A stretch of DNA of 53,780 nucleotides from Streptomyces scabichelini. GTDB lineage: Bacteria > Actinomycetota > Actinomycetes > Streptomycetales > Streptomycetaceae. Numbering within the stretch: the first letter of the stretch is position 1; every line of letters begins with the position of its first letter. The translations under genes were made by a program, and so were the position numbers. Below are positions 15,272-23,135 of this stretch, piece after piece. The notes under the pieces are model-generated. The model saw only the letters and a program-made list of their open reading frames with translations, was not told the DNA's origin and ran no database searches. The stretch covers positions 1 to 53,780 of the forward strand of contig NZ_JAAKZY010000053.1 in the NCBI RefSeq assembly GCF_011045015.1, given 5' to 3'.

Positions 15272-16312
15272 ATGGCGCAGGCGTATGTGACGGAGACGGG
15301 AAGCGGCGGCCAGGGGCCGGACCGCAGAGGGACCCGGCTTCGGCGCCTGTTCGACTCCGTGCGCAGCGACCGCCGTATCTGGCGTCGCGGCATCGTGCTC
15401 GCCGTGTTCGCGGTCCTCCTCGCCCTCGTGATGATTCTGCACGCGCAGATCCCGAACGCCCTCGGCAACCTCGGCAGTCTCAACGAGACCTTCCTGCCCT
15501 GGCTGGGCGTCGTCTTCATCCCGGTGCTGCTCGTTCTCGCGCTGATCCGCCGGTCCGCGACCGCCCTGATCGCCGTGCTCCTGCCCGCGATCGTCTGGCT
15601 CAACCTCTTCGGCGGGCTCATCGGCGACAAGACCGGCGGCGGCGGCGACCTCACCGTCGCCACGCACAACGTCAACGCGGACAACGCGAACCCGTCCGGC
15701 ACCGCCCGCGACGTGGCCGCGTCCGGCGCCGACGTGGTGGCTCTGGAGGAGCTGACGGAGACGGCGGTCCCGGTGTACGAGAAGGCCCTCGCCGCGACGT
15801 ACAAGTACCACTCCGTGCAGGGCACCGTCGGCCTGTGGAGCAAGTACCCGCTGAGCGGTGTCAACGAGGTCGACATCAAGCTGGGGTGGACGCGCGCCAT
15901 GCGGGCGACCGTCACCGCGCCGGGCGGGCAGGTCGCGGTGTACGTCGCGCACCTGCCCTCGGTGCGGGTGAAGATCGAGGCCGGGTTCACCGCGCGGCAG
16001 CGCGACAAGAGCGCCGACGCGCTGGGTGAGGCCATCTCCGACGAGAAGCTGTCGAGGGTCGTCCTGCTCGGCGATCTGAACGGCACCATGAACGACCGTT
16101 CCCTCAACGCCGTCACCGCGCAGATGCGCTCCACGCAGGGCGCGGCGGGCAGCGGCTTCGGGTTCAGCTGGCCGGCGTCGTTCCCGATGGCGCGGATCGA
16201 CCAGATCCTGGTGAAGGGCGTCGAGCCGGTCACCTCGTGGACGCTGCCGGAGACGGGCAGTGACCATCTCCCGATCGCCGCCCGCGTGAAGGTTGCGGCA
16301 ACCGGCTCGTAA
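15272..16312 (+). CDS. Membrane-anchored endonuclease/exonuclease/phosphatase-fold protein (VanJ-like)
   Basis: Protein of 346 residues: a basic cytoplasmic N-terminus, then three membrane segments (about 40-60, 75-95, 98-118). The catalytic EEP-fold domain of about 220 residues should therefore lie outside the cell. Active-site motifs are THNVNADN, ALEELTE (metal-binding Glu), LLGDLNGTMND (DxN), RIDQIL and TGSDHLPI (terminal SDH). This architecture matches the VanJ/teicoplanin-resistance type phosphatases of streptomycetes, thought to act on lipid-linked cell-wall precursors; that assignment is inference from architecture, and no vanHAX genes are present. The ATG at 15272 follows GTGAGGCGACGGT. 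No operon partners are evident. Confidence 0.88.
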   Translation: MAQAYVTETGSGGQGPDRRGTRLRRLFDSVRSDRRIWRRGIVLAVFAVLLALVMILHAQIPNALGNLGSLNETFLPWLGVVFIPVLLVLALIRRSATALIAVLLPAIVWLNLFGGLIGDKTGGGGDLTVATHNVNADNANPSGTARDVAASGADVVALEELTETAVPVYEKALAATYKYHSVQGTVGLWSKYPLSGVNEVDIKLGWTRAMRATVTAPGGQVAVYVAHLPSVRVKIEAGFTARQRDKSADALGEAISDEKLSRVVLLGDLNGTMNDRSLNAVTAQMRSTQGAAGSGFGFSWPASFPMARIDQILVKGVEPVTSWTLPETGSDHLPIAARVKVAATGS

Positions 16313-16342
16313 CCCGTGGGAATACTGGGCCTGAGAGAGTTT

Positions 16343-16373
16343 GTTCCGCACGTGAACATATGATGTACGGAAC
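16343..16373. promoter_or_regulatory. Promoter and palindrome of the DHA1 pump
   Basis: GTTCCGCAC (16343-16351) and GTACGGAAC (16365-16373) form an 8-of-9 inverted repeat with a 13-base spacer. The spacer includes TATGAT (16359-16364), a near-perfect -10 hexamer, 39 bases before the pump start. A repressor bound here would block the promoter. No regulator gene is adjacent. Confidence 0.5.
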
Positions 16374-16403
16374 CCCGCTCGCTCTCCCTTGAAAGGCCCT
16401 CTC

Positions 16404-17621
16404 ATGCCCCTGGCCCTGCTGGCCCTCGCCGTGGCGGCCTTCGGCATCGGTACGACCGAATTCGTCATGATGGGCTTGCTGCCCGACGTCGCCGAAGACC
16501 TGCACATCTCCATCCCCACCGCCGGGTATCTCGTCTCCGCGTACGCGCTGGGCGTCGTCATCGGTGCCCCGCTCCTTGCCGCGGTCACGGCGAAGATGTC
16601 CCGCCGCAAGGTGCTGATCGGCCTGATGGTCCTGTTCGTCGCGGGCAACGCGCTCTCCGCACTCGCCCCCGACTACCACTGGCTGCTCGCCGCCCGCTTC
16701 CTGAGCGGTCTGCCGCACGGCGCGTTCTTCGGTGTGGGAGCCGTCGTCGCCACCGGCATGGTCGCCTCCGAGCGCAAGGCCCGCGCGGTCTCGCTGATGT
16801 TCCTCGGCCTGACCGTCGCGAACATCGCGGGTGTGCCCGTCGCGACCCTGATGGGCCAGGCCCTCGGCTGGCGGTCGACGTTCCTGGGCGTCAGCGTGAT
16901 CGGCCTCGCGGCCATCGTGTCCCTGGCACTGCTGCTGCCCCGCGACGGCTCGCACGCTCCCTCCGCCGGGCTGCGCGGCGAACTGGCCGCGCTCAGGTCG
17001 CTCCCGGTCTGGCTGGCCCTTGGTACGACGGTCGCGGGCTTCGGCGCGCTGTTCTCGGCGTACAGCTACATCACGCCGATGCTGACGGACTCCGCCGGGT
17101 ACGCCGACTCCAGCGTGACGCTGCTGCTCGCGCTGTTCGGCGTCGGCGCGACGGCGGGCAATCTGCTCGGTGGCCGGCTGGCCGACCGCTCGATGCGGGG
17201 CACGCTGTTCGGCGGCCTTGTCTCGCTGGCCGCGGTCCTGGCCCTCTTCCCGGTCCTGATGGGCACGGCGTGGAGCGCGGCCCTGGCGGTCGTGCTGCTC
17301 GGCACGGCGGCGTTCGTCACCAGCTCCCCGCTCCTGCTGATGGTCATGGAGAAGGCGTCCTCGGCCCCGTCGCTGGCGTCCTCGGCCAACCAGGCCGCCT
17401 TCAACCTCGCCAACGCCGGCGGCGCCTGGATCGGCGGCCTCGCCCTCGCGGCGGGCTTCGGCGTGACCTCCCCGGCGCTCGCGGGCGCGGTCCTCGCCGT
17501 GCTGGGCCTCGGGGTCGCGGCGGTCGCGTACGGCGTCGACCTGCGCCGGGGAACCGTCCGCGCCGGTCGCCTGGTGGCCACCCACGTGCCGCAGCGGGCG
17601 CAGACGGCTGCTCGCCGCTGA
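16404..17621 (+). CDS. DHA1-family MFS transporter
   Basis: Twelve-segment membrane transporter of 405 residues. It begins MPLALLALAVAAFGIGTTEFVMMGLLPD, the hallmark of the AraJ/chloramphenicol-efflux branch. Motif A variant AAVTAKMSRRKVLIG and the helix-5 glycine-rich GLTVANIAGVPVATLMG are visible. ATG at 16404 is chosen because GAAAGG ends 7 bases upstream; an in-frame TTG at 16389 would place that site inside the gene. It has its own promoter and palindrome (16343-16373) and a strong bidirectional terminator afterwards. Export of a sugar, purine or antibiotic is typical of the family; the substrate is not determinable here. Confidence 0.94.
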   Translation: MPLALLALAVAAFGIGTTEFVMMGLLPDVAEDLHISIPTAGYLVSAYALGVVIGAPLLAAVTAKMSRRKVLIGLMVLFVAGNALSALAPDYHWLLAARFLSGLPHGAFFGVGAVVATGMVASERKARAVSLMFLGLTVANIAGVPVATLMGQALGWRSTFLGVSVIGLAAIVSLALLLPRDGSHAPSAGLRGELAALRSLPVWLALGTTVAGFGALFSAYSYITPMLTDSAGYADSSVTLLLALFGVGATAGNLLGGRLADRSMRGTLFGGLVSLAAVLALFPVLMGTAWSAALAVVLLGTAAFVTSSPLLLMVMEKASSAPSLASSANQAAFNLANAGGAWIGGLALAAGFGVTSPALAGAVLAVLGLGVAAVAYGVDLRRGTVRAGRLVATHVPQRAQTAARR

Positions 17622-17630
17622 CCGCTGGCC

Positions 17631-17662
17631 GCGGCCCGGCGGACAACCGTCCGCCGGGCCGC
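17631..17662. terminator. Bidirectional hairpin terminator
   Basis: GCGGCCCGGCGGAC and GTCCGCCGGGCCGC form a perfect 14-bp stem with an AACC tetraloop. It lies between the convergent DHA1 pump and DUF4232 genes and can serve both. Confidence 0.85.
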
Positions 17663-17680
17663 ACCGCGTGTTCGCCGGAG

Positions 17681-18289
17681 TCACCAGGCGAGGGCGTCCT
17701 CCACATCGGTCTGCCAGTAGGTCACCTCGGCGCTGCTGTCGACGAAGACGGAACCGCCGGGCAGTTCGACGTCCGTGCCGTCCTCGTTGCCTTGGATGAA
17801 CACCTCCAGGGAGTTCTCCACGCGGCCGTGGGAGCCCGAGCCGTCGGCCGCGGACGTGGTGATACCGGCGTACGCGCTCTCTCCCGGGGCGAGGACGGGG
17901 ACGGACTGCGGTTTGCTCGCCTCGATCTGCGGGGTGGCGGCCTGCGAGTCGCCGAACTTCAGGAACGGGAAGCCCGAGAGCTTGCAGTCCACCCCGGCCC
18001 CGTTGGTCGCCGTGAGCAGCAGATGGTTGACGGGCCGTTCGACGCTCTGGACGGAGAACACCGTCTTGTTGATGTCGCAGTCTCCGATCGGCTCTCCCTT
18101 CGAGCTTCCGTCGGCCGTGTTGCTGCCGGCCGTGCTGCTTAAGCCTGCGGCGTCGGCCTTGTCTCCGGCTGTGCTGCCGGTGGCCTCGCTCCCACTGAAC
18201 GCGGTGGTCAGGGTCAGGGCGGCGACAGTCAGCACGGAAGCGGAGACGGTGCGGACGGTACGGCCGCGACGGTAAGCGGTGACACTCAT
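17681..18289 (-). CDS. Secreted DUF4232-domain protein
   Basis: Protein of 202 residues with a Sec-type signal: basic MSVTAYRRGRTVR, hydrophobic VSASVLTVAALTLTTAFSG. A Ser/Thr/Gly-rich spacer (about 35-65) leads to a C-terminal domain of DUF4232 type: a Cys pair (GDCDINK and GVDCKLSGFP), FPFLKFG, a VLAPGESAYAGI strand and a C-terminal EVTYW. DUF4232 proteins are common in actinomycete envelopes and have no established function. Start ATG has GGGGAG 8 bases upstream. Four iterated TAAACGC-like motifs lie about 90-130 bp upstream. Confidence 0.9.
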   Translation of the reverse strand: MSVTAYRRGRTVRTVSASVLTVAALTLTTAFSGSEATGSTAGDKADAAGLSSTAGSNTADGSSKGEPIGDCDINKTVFSVQSVERPVNHLLLTATNGAGVDCKLSGFPFLKFGDSQAATPQIEASKPQSVPVLAPGESAYAGITTSAADGSGSHGRVENSLEVFIQGNEDGTDVELPGGSVFVDSSAEVTYWQTDVEDALAW

Positions 18290-18376
18290 GGGCGATCTCC
18301 CCTGACGGGATCGGCGGTTGACCGGCCGGCGTCATCACCGGACCGGCCCTTTCACGGACCCGGCCATAAGTCTCAC

Positions 18377-18422
18377 GAAACGCCACTTCTAAACACACAC
18401 GCTTAAACGCGCATGTAAACGC
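18377..18422. promoter_or_regulatory. Iterated TAAACGC-like motifs upstream of the DUF4232 gene
   Basis: Four seven-base motifs of type [TG]AAAC[AG]C start at 18377, 18390, 18404 and 18416, spaced 12-14 bp. On the minus strand they read GCGTTTA or close variants ahead of the DUF4232 gene. Such phased repeats can be multiple binding sites for one regulator; the A/T richness is unusual here. Confidence 0.4.
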
Positions 18423-18466
18423 ACACGCCCCGCAACTGTGCGCTGACGCCTCTCACCGACGCTCCC

Positions 18467-18511
18467 GACTCACGCGTTCTCGGCTCACGCGTTCTCGGCT
18501 CACACGTTCTC
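18467..18511 (-). repeat. 15-bp tandem repeat covering the nadE stop codon
   Basis: Three 15-bp units (18467-18481, 18482-18496, 18497-18511). The unit nearest the gene contains the last codons and stop of nadE (GAGAACGTGTGA); the other two read GAGAACGCGTGA. Since 15 is a multiple of three, each unit supplies an in-frame TGA, giving three consecutive stops. Confidence 0.85.
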
Positions 18512-20254
18512 GCGCCACCGGTTCGTGATCGGCAGCCGGCGGTCCTTGCCGAAGCCCTTCGCCGAGATCTTGGTGCCCGGCGGGTACTGGCGCCGCTTGT
18601 ACTCCGCCGTGTCGACCAGCCGGAGCGTCTTCGTGACCAGGTCGTGGTCGAAGCCGGCGGCGACGATCGCGTCGGCGCCCGCGTCACGGTCGACGTACAG
18701 CTCCAGGATCGCGTCCAGGACGGAGTAGTCCGGCAGCGAGTCGGTGTCGACCTGGTCCGGGCGCAGCTCGGCGCTCGGCGGCTTGGTGATGGAGCTCTCG
18801 GGGATCGGCGGGGTCTGGCCGCGCTCGGCCGCCGCCCGGTTCCGCCACTTCGCGAGCCGGAAGACCGACGACTTGTACACGTCCTTGATGGGGCCGTACG
18901 CGCCCACCGAGTCGCCGTAGAGGGTCGAATACCCCACCGCGAGCTCGGACTTGTTGCCCGGCGCCAGCACGATGTGGCCCTCCTGATTGGAGATCGCCAT
19001 CAGCATCGTGCCGCGCAGCCGCGACTGGAGGTTCTCCTCGGCGAGACCGGTGAGCCCCAGCGACCCCATGTAGGCGTCGAACATCGGCTCGATCGGTACG
19101 GTCCGGAAGTTGAGCCCGGTCCGCCGCGCCAGCTCGGCCGCGTCGCCCTTGGAGTGCTCCGAGGAGTACTTCGACGGCATCGAGACCCCGTACACGTTCT
19201 GCGCCCCGAGCGCGTCGCAGGCGAGCGCGGCCACGAGGGCGGAGTCGATGCCGCCGGAGAGCCCTATCAGCACGGAGCGGAAACCGTTCTTCGCCACATA
19301 CGCCCGCAGGCCCACCACGAGCGCCGAGTACACCTCCTCGTCGTCGTCGAGCCGCTCGGCGTATCCACCGGCGTGCTCGGGCTCGTACGCGGGCACCGGC
19401 TCCTCGGAGATGACGAGGTGGTCGATCCGCATCCCGTCGTCCACGACGCCGGACGGGGCCTCGGCCGCGGCGGCGGGCAGCTCGAGGTCGAGGACGATGC
19501 ACCCCTCGGCGAACTGCGGGGCCCGCGCGACGACTTCACCGTCCCGGTCGACGACGATCGAGTCCCCGTCGAAGACGAGTTCGTCCTGCCCGCCCATCAT
19601 GGCGAGATACGCGGTCGTGCACCCGGCCTCCTGGGCGCGCTTGCGCACCAGCTCCAGGCGCGTGTCGTCCTTGTCGCGCTCGTACGGGGAGGCGTTGACG
19701 GAGATCAGCAGCCCGGCTCCGGCGGTCCGTGTGGCCGGCACGCGGCCGCCGTCCTGCCAGAGGTCCTCGCAGATGGCGAGGGCCACATCGATTCCGTGGA
19801 CCCGCACGATCGGCAGGGTGTCGCCGGGCACGAAGTAGCGGAACTCGTCGAAGACTCCGTAGTTCGGCAGGTGGTGCTTGGCGAAGGTGAGCGCAACCTC
19901 GCCGCCGTGCAGCACGGCGGCGGCGTTGCGCGGAGCCCCGGGAGGCTGACCGAACTTCGGCTGGGCGGCCTCGGACCGGTCGAGGTAGCCGACGATCACC
20001 GGCAGCTCCCCGAAGCCCTCGTCGGCGAGCCGCGCGGCGAGGTTCCTCAGCGCCGCGCGGGACGCCTCGACGAAGGACGACCGCAGGGCCAGGTCCTCGA
20101 CGGGATACCCGGTCAGCACCATCTCAGGGAACGCCACCAGATGCGCTCCCTGCTCGGCGGAGTGCCGGGTCCAGCGGACGATCGCCTCGGCGTTCCCGGC
20201 GAGATCGCCGACGGTCGAGTCGATCTGATTCAGAGCGAGGCGTAGTTGAGGCAC
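18500..20254 (-). CDS. nadE: Glutamine-dependent NAD+ synthetase
   Basis: Cytoplasmic enzyme of 584 residues that amidates nicotinic acid adenine dinucleotide to NAD+ using ATP and glutamine. The N-terminal nitrilase-type glutaminase domain (about 1-270) shows the catalytic triad Glu44 (AFPEMVLTGYP), Lys126 (FAKHHLPNYG) and Cys162 (LAICEDLWQDG). The C-terminal synthetase domain has the ATP-pyrophosphatase P-loop LIGLSGGIDSALVAA, then GNKSELAVGYSTLYGD and GAYGPIKDVYKS. The GTG at 20254 (MPQLRLALNQ) is the family start; the frame stays open into the protease region but without sense. It is a single gene, and its 3' end lies in a 15-bp tandem repeat. Confidence 0.96.
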   Translation of the reverse strand: MPQLRLALNQIDSTVGDLAGNAEAIVRWTRHSAEQGAHLVAFPEMVLTGYPVEDLALRSSFVEASRAALRNLAARLADEGFGELPVIVGYLDRSEAAQPKFGQPPGAPRNAAAVLHGGEVALTFAKHHLPNYGVFDEFRYFVPGDTLPIVRVHGIDVALAICEDLWQDGGRVPATRTAGAGLLISVNASPYERDKDDTRLELVRKRAQEAGCTTAYLAMMGGQDELVFDGDSIVVDRDGEVVARAPQFAEGCIVLDLELPAAAAEAPSGVVDDGMRIDHLVISEEPVPAYEPEHAGGYAERLDDDEEVYSALVVGLRAYVAKNGFRSVLIGLSGGIDSALVAALACDALGAQNVYGVSMPSKYSSEHSKGDAAELARRTGLNFRTVPIEPMFDAYMGSLGLTGLAEENLQSRLRGTMLMAISNQEGHIVLAPGNKSELAVGYSTLYGDSVGAYGPIKDVYKSSVFRLAKWRNRAAAERGQTPPIPESSITKPPSAELRPDQVDTDSLPDYSVLDAILELYVDRDAGADAIVAAGFDHDLVTKTLRLVDTAEYKRRQYPPGTKISAKGFGKDRRLPITNRWRENV

Positions 20255-20298
20255 GCGGTCCAGTGTAATCGTCAGAGCGACGCGATGGCTGTGGCAAG

Positions 20299-20335
20299 CC
20301 CCACGCCCGCCCCTCCGCGAGGGACGGGCGTGGGG
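20299..20335 (-). terminator. Hairpin terminator after the S53 protease
   Basis: CCCCACGCCCG (20299-20309) pairs with CGGGCGTGGGG (20325-20335), and an inner CCCT/AGGG extends the stem. It begins 9 bp past the protease stop, between it and nadE. Confidence 0.8.
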
Positions 20336-20343
20336 TGCCGGGA

Positions 20344-22281
20344 TCAGCGGCGGTACGACCGCACGTAACCGGAGGCAGGAGTGCCGACCCCCGTGACGTC
20401 GTCGTAGCCGCGTACGGCCGTCAGTGAACTGTCCTTGCCGAGGCTGCGGACCGAGGTGGCCAGCCCCTCGGACGCGTCGAAGGAGTTCACGAAGTCGACG
20501 CGCGCCACGGCGAGAGGGGACCCCGTGGGGTCGTCCGTCACGTCGTGGTACGCCTTCGAGCCGTACTTCCCGTAGATGGCCGGGTTGGCGAAGCCGATCG
20601 GCTTGCCGCCGCGTGCCTCCTGGGCCAGGGCCTGGACGCCCGCGATCACCGGCGCGGCCAGCGAGGTGCCGCCGAGGCGGTACTCGCTGTACTGCTGCGA
20701 TCCGTCCGGGAAGGTCTGCGTCTGGCCGACCTTGAAGCCGGTGTTGGGGTCGGCGACCGCCGAGATGTCCGGCACCGTGCGCATCGGCGTGGCACCGTTC
20801 GCCCCGGCGAGCGAGTCGGGCACGACACCCTTCTGGTAGAAGGGCTGCGGCACGGTCCTGCTGGTGCCGCCGCCCGCGCCCGAGGTGAACGCGCCGGGGA
20901 AGTCCGTCCAGCTCTTGCCGTCGTCCGACAGCGTGGCCTTCTCGGTGCCCCAGCCGGTCTCCCAGAGGTACGCGTCGTCCTTGCCGACAGCGAGGGAGGT
21001 GCCGCCGACCGCCGTCACCCACGCCGAGTTGGCCGGGGTGTCGACCTGCTTCGTACCGGTGTGGGCGACCTCGTCGCCATTGTCGCCGGAGGAGAAGTAG
21101 AAGCCGATGCCCTGGACCGCGCCCAGCTCGAAGACCTGGTCGTACGCGGCCGCGAGGTCCGGCGTCTGGTTGGCCTCGATGTCGCCCCACGAGTTGGAGA
21201 CGATGTCGGCGAGGTGACTGTCGACGATCTTGCCGAGTGAATCCAGCAGATCGTCGTCGTAGCAGGAGGCGGCGCCCACGTACGTGATGTCCGCGGCGGG
21301 CGCGAGCGCGTGCACGGCCTCCACGTCGAGGGTCTCCTCGCCGTACCAGCCCGCCGCGCCGCACTCCTTGGTCCTCGTGTACTTGCCGGGCAGCACCTGA
21401 CTGAGCTGACCGCTGCCGTAGGCCGCGTCGCCGTGCTTCTTCGCGTAGGTGGCCGCGTCGAAGGCGATGGTCGGCGAGGCGTACGCGTCGGTGATGGCGA
21501 CCCGCACCCCCTTGCCGGTGCGGGTGCCCGCGCCGTACGCGGCCCGCAGCTGCCTGCCCGTGTAGCCCTCGACGGCGTACGGGATCTTCGTGCCGTACGC
21601 GTCCGGCAGGGTGCTCGCCACGTTCGAGCCGTGGTACGAGGAGAACGGCCCGGAGTTGCGGAACACCGCGTCCGGCGGCGGCAGTTGGTCTTGGTGGCTC
21701 GCCTTGTGGGGGGCGTTGTCCAGGCCGGTGACGGTGAGGACGGCGCCGTTCAGGTCCGCCGGGGCCGAGACCGCCGACGCCGGCGCCCGGTAGGTCTTCG
21801 CTCCCTTGGTGTAGTTGTGCAGCTGCGTGCCGAACGCCTTCTCGGCGGCGGCCACTTCACCGGTCACCGAGACGTAGTGCCGTGTGGTGCCGGTGACCTT
21901 CAGGCCCGCCGACTTCAGCCAGGCCTTCACCGCGGCCACCTGGGTCCTGGTCGCTCCGAAGCGTTCCTGCGCCTGCCCGGCGCTCAGGTACTTCCCGTAC
22001 GAGGCCGACTGCGGGTCGGACACGGCCTTGGCGTACGCGGTCAGTCCCGCCGCGTTCCGGCCGGCGAGGTAGACCCGGGCGGAGACCCGGGAGCCGTCGG
22101 CCGTGGCTCCCTTGTCCGCCTTGGCCGTGGCCCACAAGGGCCTGGTGCCCTGGAGCGGGTCACGGCTGTCCGGGCCGGCGGCGTGGGCCGCGGGTATACC
22201 GAGCGCCAGTGCGCCGGCGAGCAGAGGCAGTGTCGCCGCCATGCTCACACCGGCGCGCACGGTGGCGCGTTTGGATCTCAT
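20344..22281 (-). CDS. Secreted sedolisin-type serine protease (S53)
   Basis: Extracellular protease of 645 residues. A Sec signal (MRSKRATVRAGVSMAATLPL..., AHAAG cleavage region near 33-35) precedes an activation prodomain (about 45-190, Pro-kumamolisin type, with LSAGQAQERFG and the VSVTGEVAAAEKAFG element). The catalytic domain contains Glu and Asp in EETLDVEAVHALAP (about residue 314-318), the oxyanion region SNSWGD and the nucleophile Ser in GGTSLAAPV (about 540). A C-terminal Asp/Gly segment (DDVTGVGTP) fits the calcium site. Sedolisins are active at acid pH after self-removal of the prodomain. Start ATG has AGGGGG 5 bases upstream; it is single and followed by a terminator. Confidence 0.95.
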   Translation of the reverse strand: MRSKRATVRAGVSMAATLPLLAGALALGIPAAHAAGPDSRDPLQGTRPLWATAKADKGATADGSRVSARVYLAGRNAAGLTAYAKAVSDPQSASYGKYLSAGQAQERFGATRTQVAAVKAWLKSAGLKVTGTTRHYVSVTGEVAAAEKAFGTQLHNYTKGAKTYRAPASAVSAPADLNGAVLTVTGLDNAPHKASHQDQLPPPDAVFRNSGPFSSYHGSNVASTLPDAYGTKIPYAVEGYTGRQLRAAYGAGTRTGKGVRVAITDAYASPTIAFDAATYAKKHGDAAYGSGQLSQVLPGKYTRTKECGAAGWYGEETLDVEAVHALAPAADITYVGAASCYDDDLLDSLGKIVDSHLADIVSNSWGDIEANQTPDLAAAYDQVFELGAVQGIGFYFSSGDNGDEVAHTGTKQVDTPANSAWVTAVGGTSLAVGKDDAYLWETGWGTEKATLSDDGKSWTDFPGAFTSGAGGGTSRTVPQPFYQKGVVPDSLAGANGATPMRTVPDISAVADPNTGFKVGQTQTFPDGSQQYSEYRLGGTSLAAPVIAGVQALAQEARGGKPIGFANPAIYGKYGSKAYHDVTDDPTGSPLAVARVDFVNSFDASEGLATSVRSLGKDSSLTAVRGYDDVTGVGTPASGYVRSYRR

Positions 22282-22485
22282 GAAGCCCCCTGCGATGCGG
22301 TTCGTGCGAGTGGATCACCCGCCGGTGATCACTCTCCCGATGAACCGTTCATGCCAGGGGAATGCCGGGGCATGGGATGGGCCAAGAAGCTCCCATGCAA
22401 ACGTATGGGGCCCCAAAGAACCGTAACCACAAGGGATTCGGGGGACGTTCAAGCGATTTGGGGGAGGTTGCCGCCCTGCGGGGCG

Positions 22486-23118
22486 CTACGCAGAAGGCTT
22501 CGCCCCGCGCTCCTTGAGGAGGTCGGTGATCAGCCCCATCTCCGACTCCTGGGCCTCGACCATGCCCTGCGCGAGGCGGCGCTCGACACCGACCTCGCAC
22601 CGCTTCACACAGCCCTCCGCCATGTGCACGCCGCCCATGTGGTGGGCGTACATCAGCTGGAGATAGCGGATCTCCGCGTCCTTGCCGCTCGCCTCGTTCA
22701 GGGACTTCAGCTCGGTGTCGGTCGCCATGCCCGGCATCAGCGCGCCGTCCTCACCGGACGCCATGTCGCCCATGCCCATCCACGTCATCGGCGGGTCCGC
22801 CGACACCTTCGGCAGCTCCCACAGGTCCAGCCAGCCGATCATCATGCCGCGCTGGTTGGCCTGCGTCTGGGCGATGTCGTACGCGAGGCGGCGTACGTCC
22901 TCGTCCTTGGTGCGGTCGCGCACGATGTACGACATCTCGACGGCCTGCTGGTGGTGGACCGCCATGTCGCGCGCGAAGCCCGCGTCCGCGGAGTCCGCGG
23001 ACGGGGCCTTCATGGCGGAGTCGTCGCCGTCGGCGACCGCGTACGTGATCCCCCCGGCCGCCACGAGGACGGCCGCTGCGGCTCCGGCGATCCAGCCCAG
23101 GTGCTTCATCGTCCTCAC
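22486..23118 (-). CDS. DUF305 membrane-anchored His/Met-rich protein
   Basis: Protein of 210 residues with one N-terminal membrane or signal segment (LGWIAGAAAAVLVAAGGITYAV) and an external DUF305 domain of ferritin-like helices. Family motifs are FARDMAVHHQQAVEMSYI and YAHHMGGVHMAEGC, rich in His and Met. A CVKRC pair (CxxxC) follows the second motif. Metal binding, often copper, is suspected for the family but unproven. Start is GTG at 23118; an ATG at 23109 (MKHLGW) is equally possible. It follows the DUF3105 gene by 17 bp on the same strand, so the two form an operon. Confidence 0.92.
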   Translation of the reverse strand: MRTMKHLGWIAGAAAAVLVAAGGITYAVADGDDSAMKAPSADSADAGFARDMAVHHQQAVEMSYIVRDRTKDEDVRRLAYDIAQTQANQRGMMIGWLDLWELPKVSADPPMTWMGMGDMASGEDGALMPGMATDTELKSLNEASGKDAEIRYLQLMYAHHMGGVHMAEGCVKRCEVGVERRLAQGMVEAQESEMGLITDLLKERGAKPSA

Positions 23119-23135
23119 GGCTTCCTGACGGCTTC

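Noticed and set aside
18500..21364. A 954-codon frame that joins nadE to sequence opposite of or inside the protease gene
   Set aside because: Only the part from GTG 20254 onward matches NAD synthetase; the upstream part is an out-of-frame read of the protease gene.
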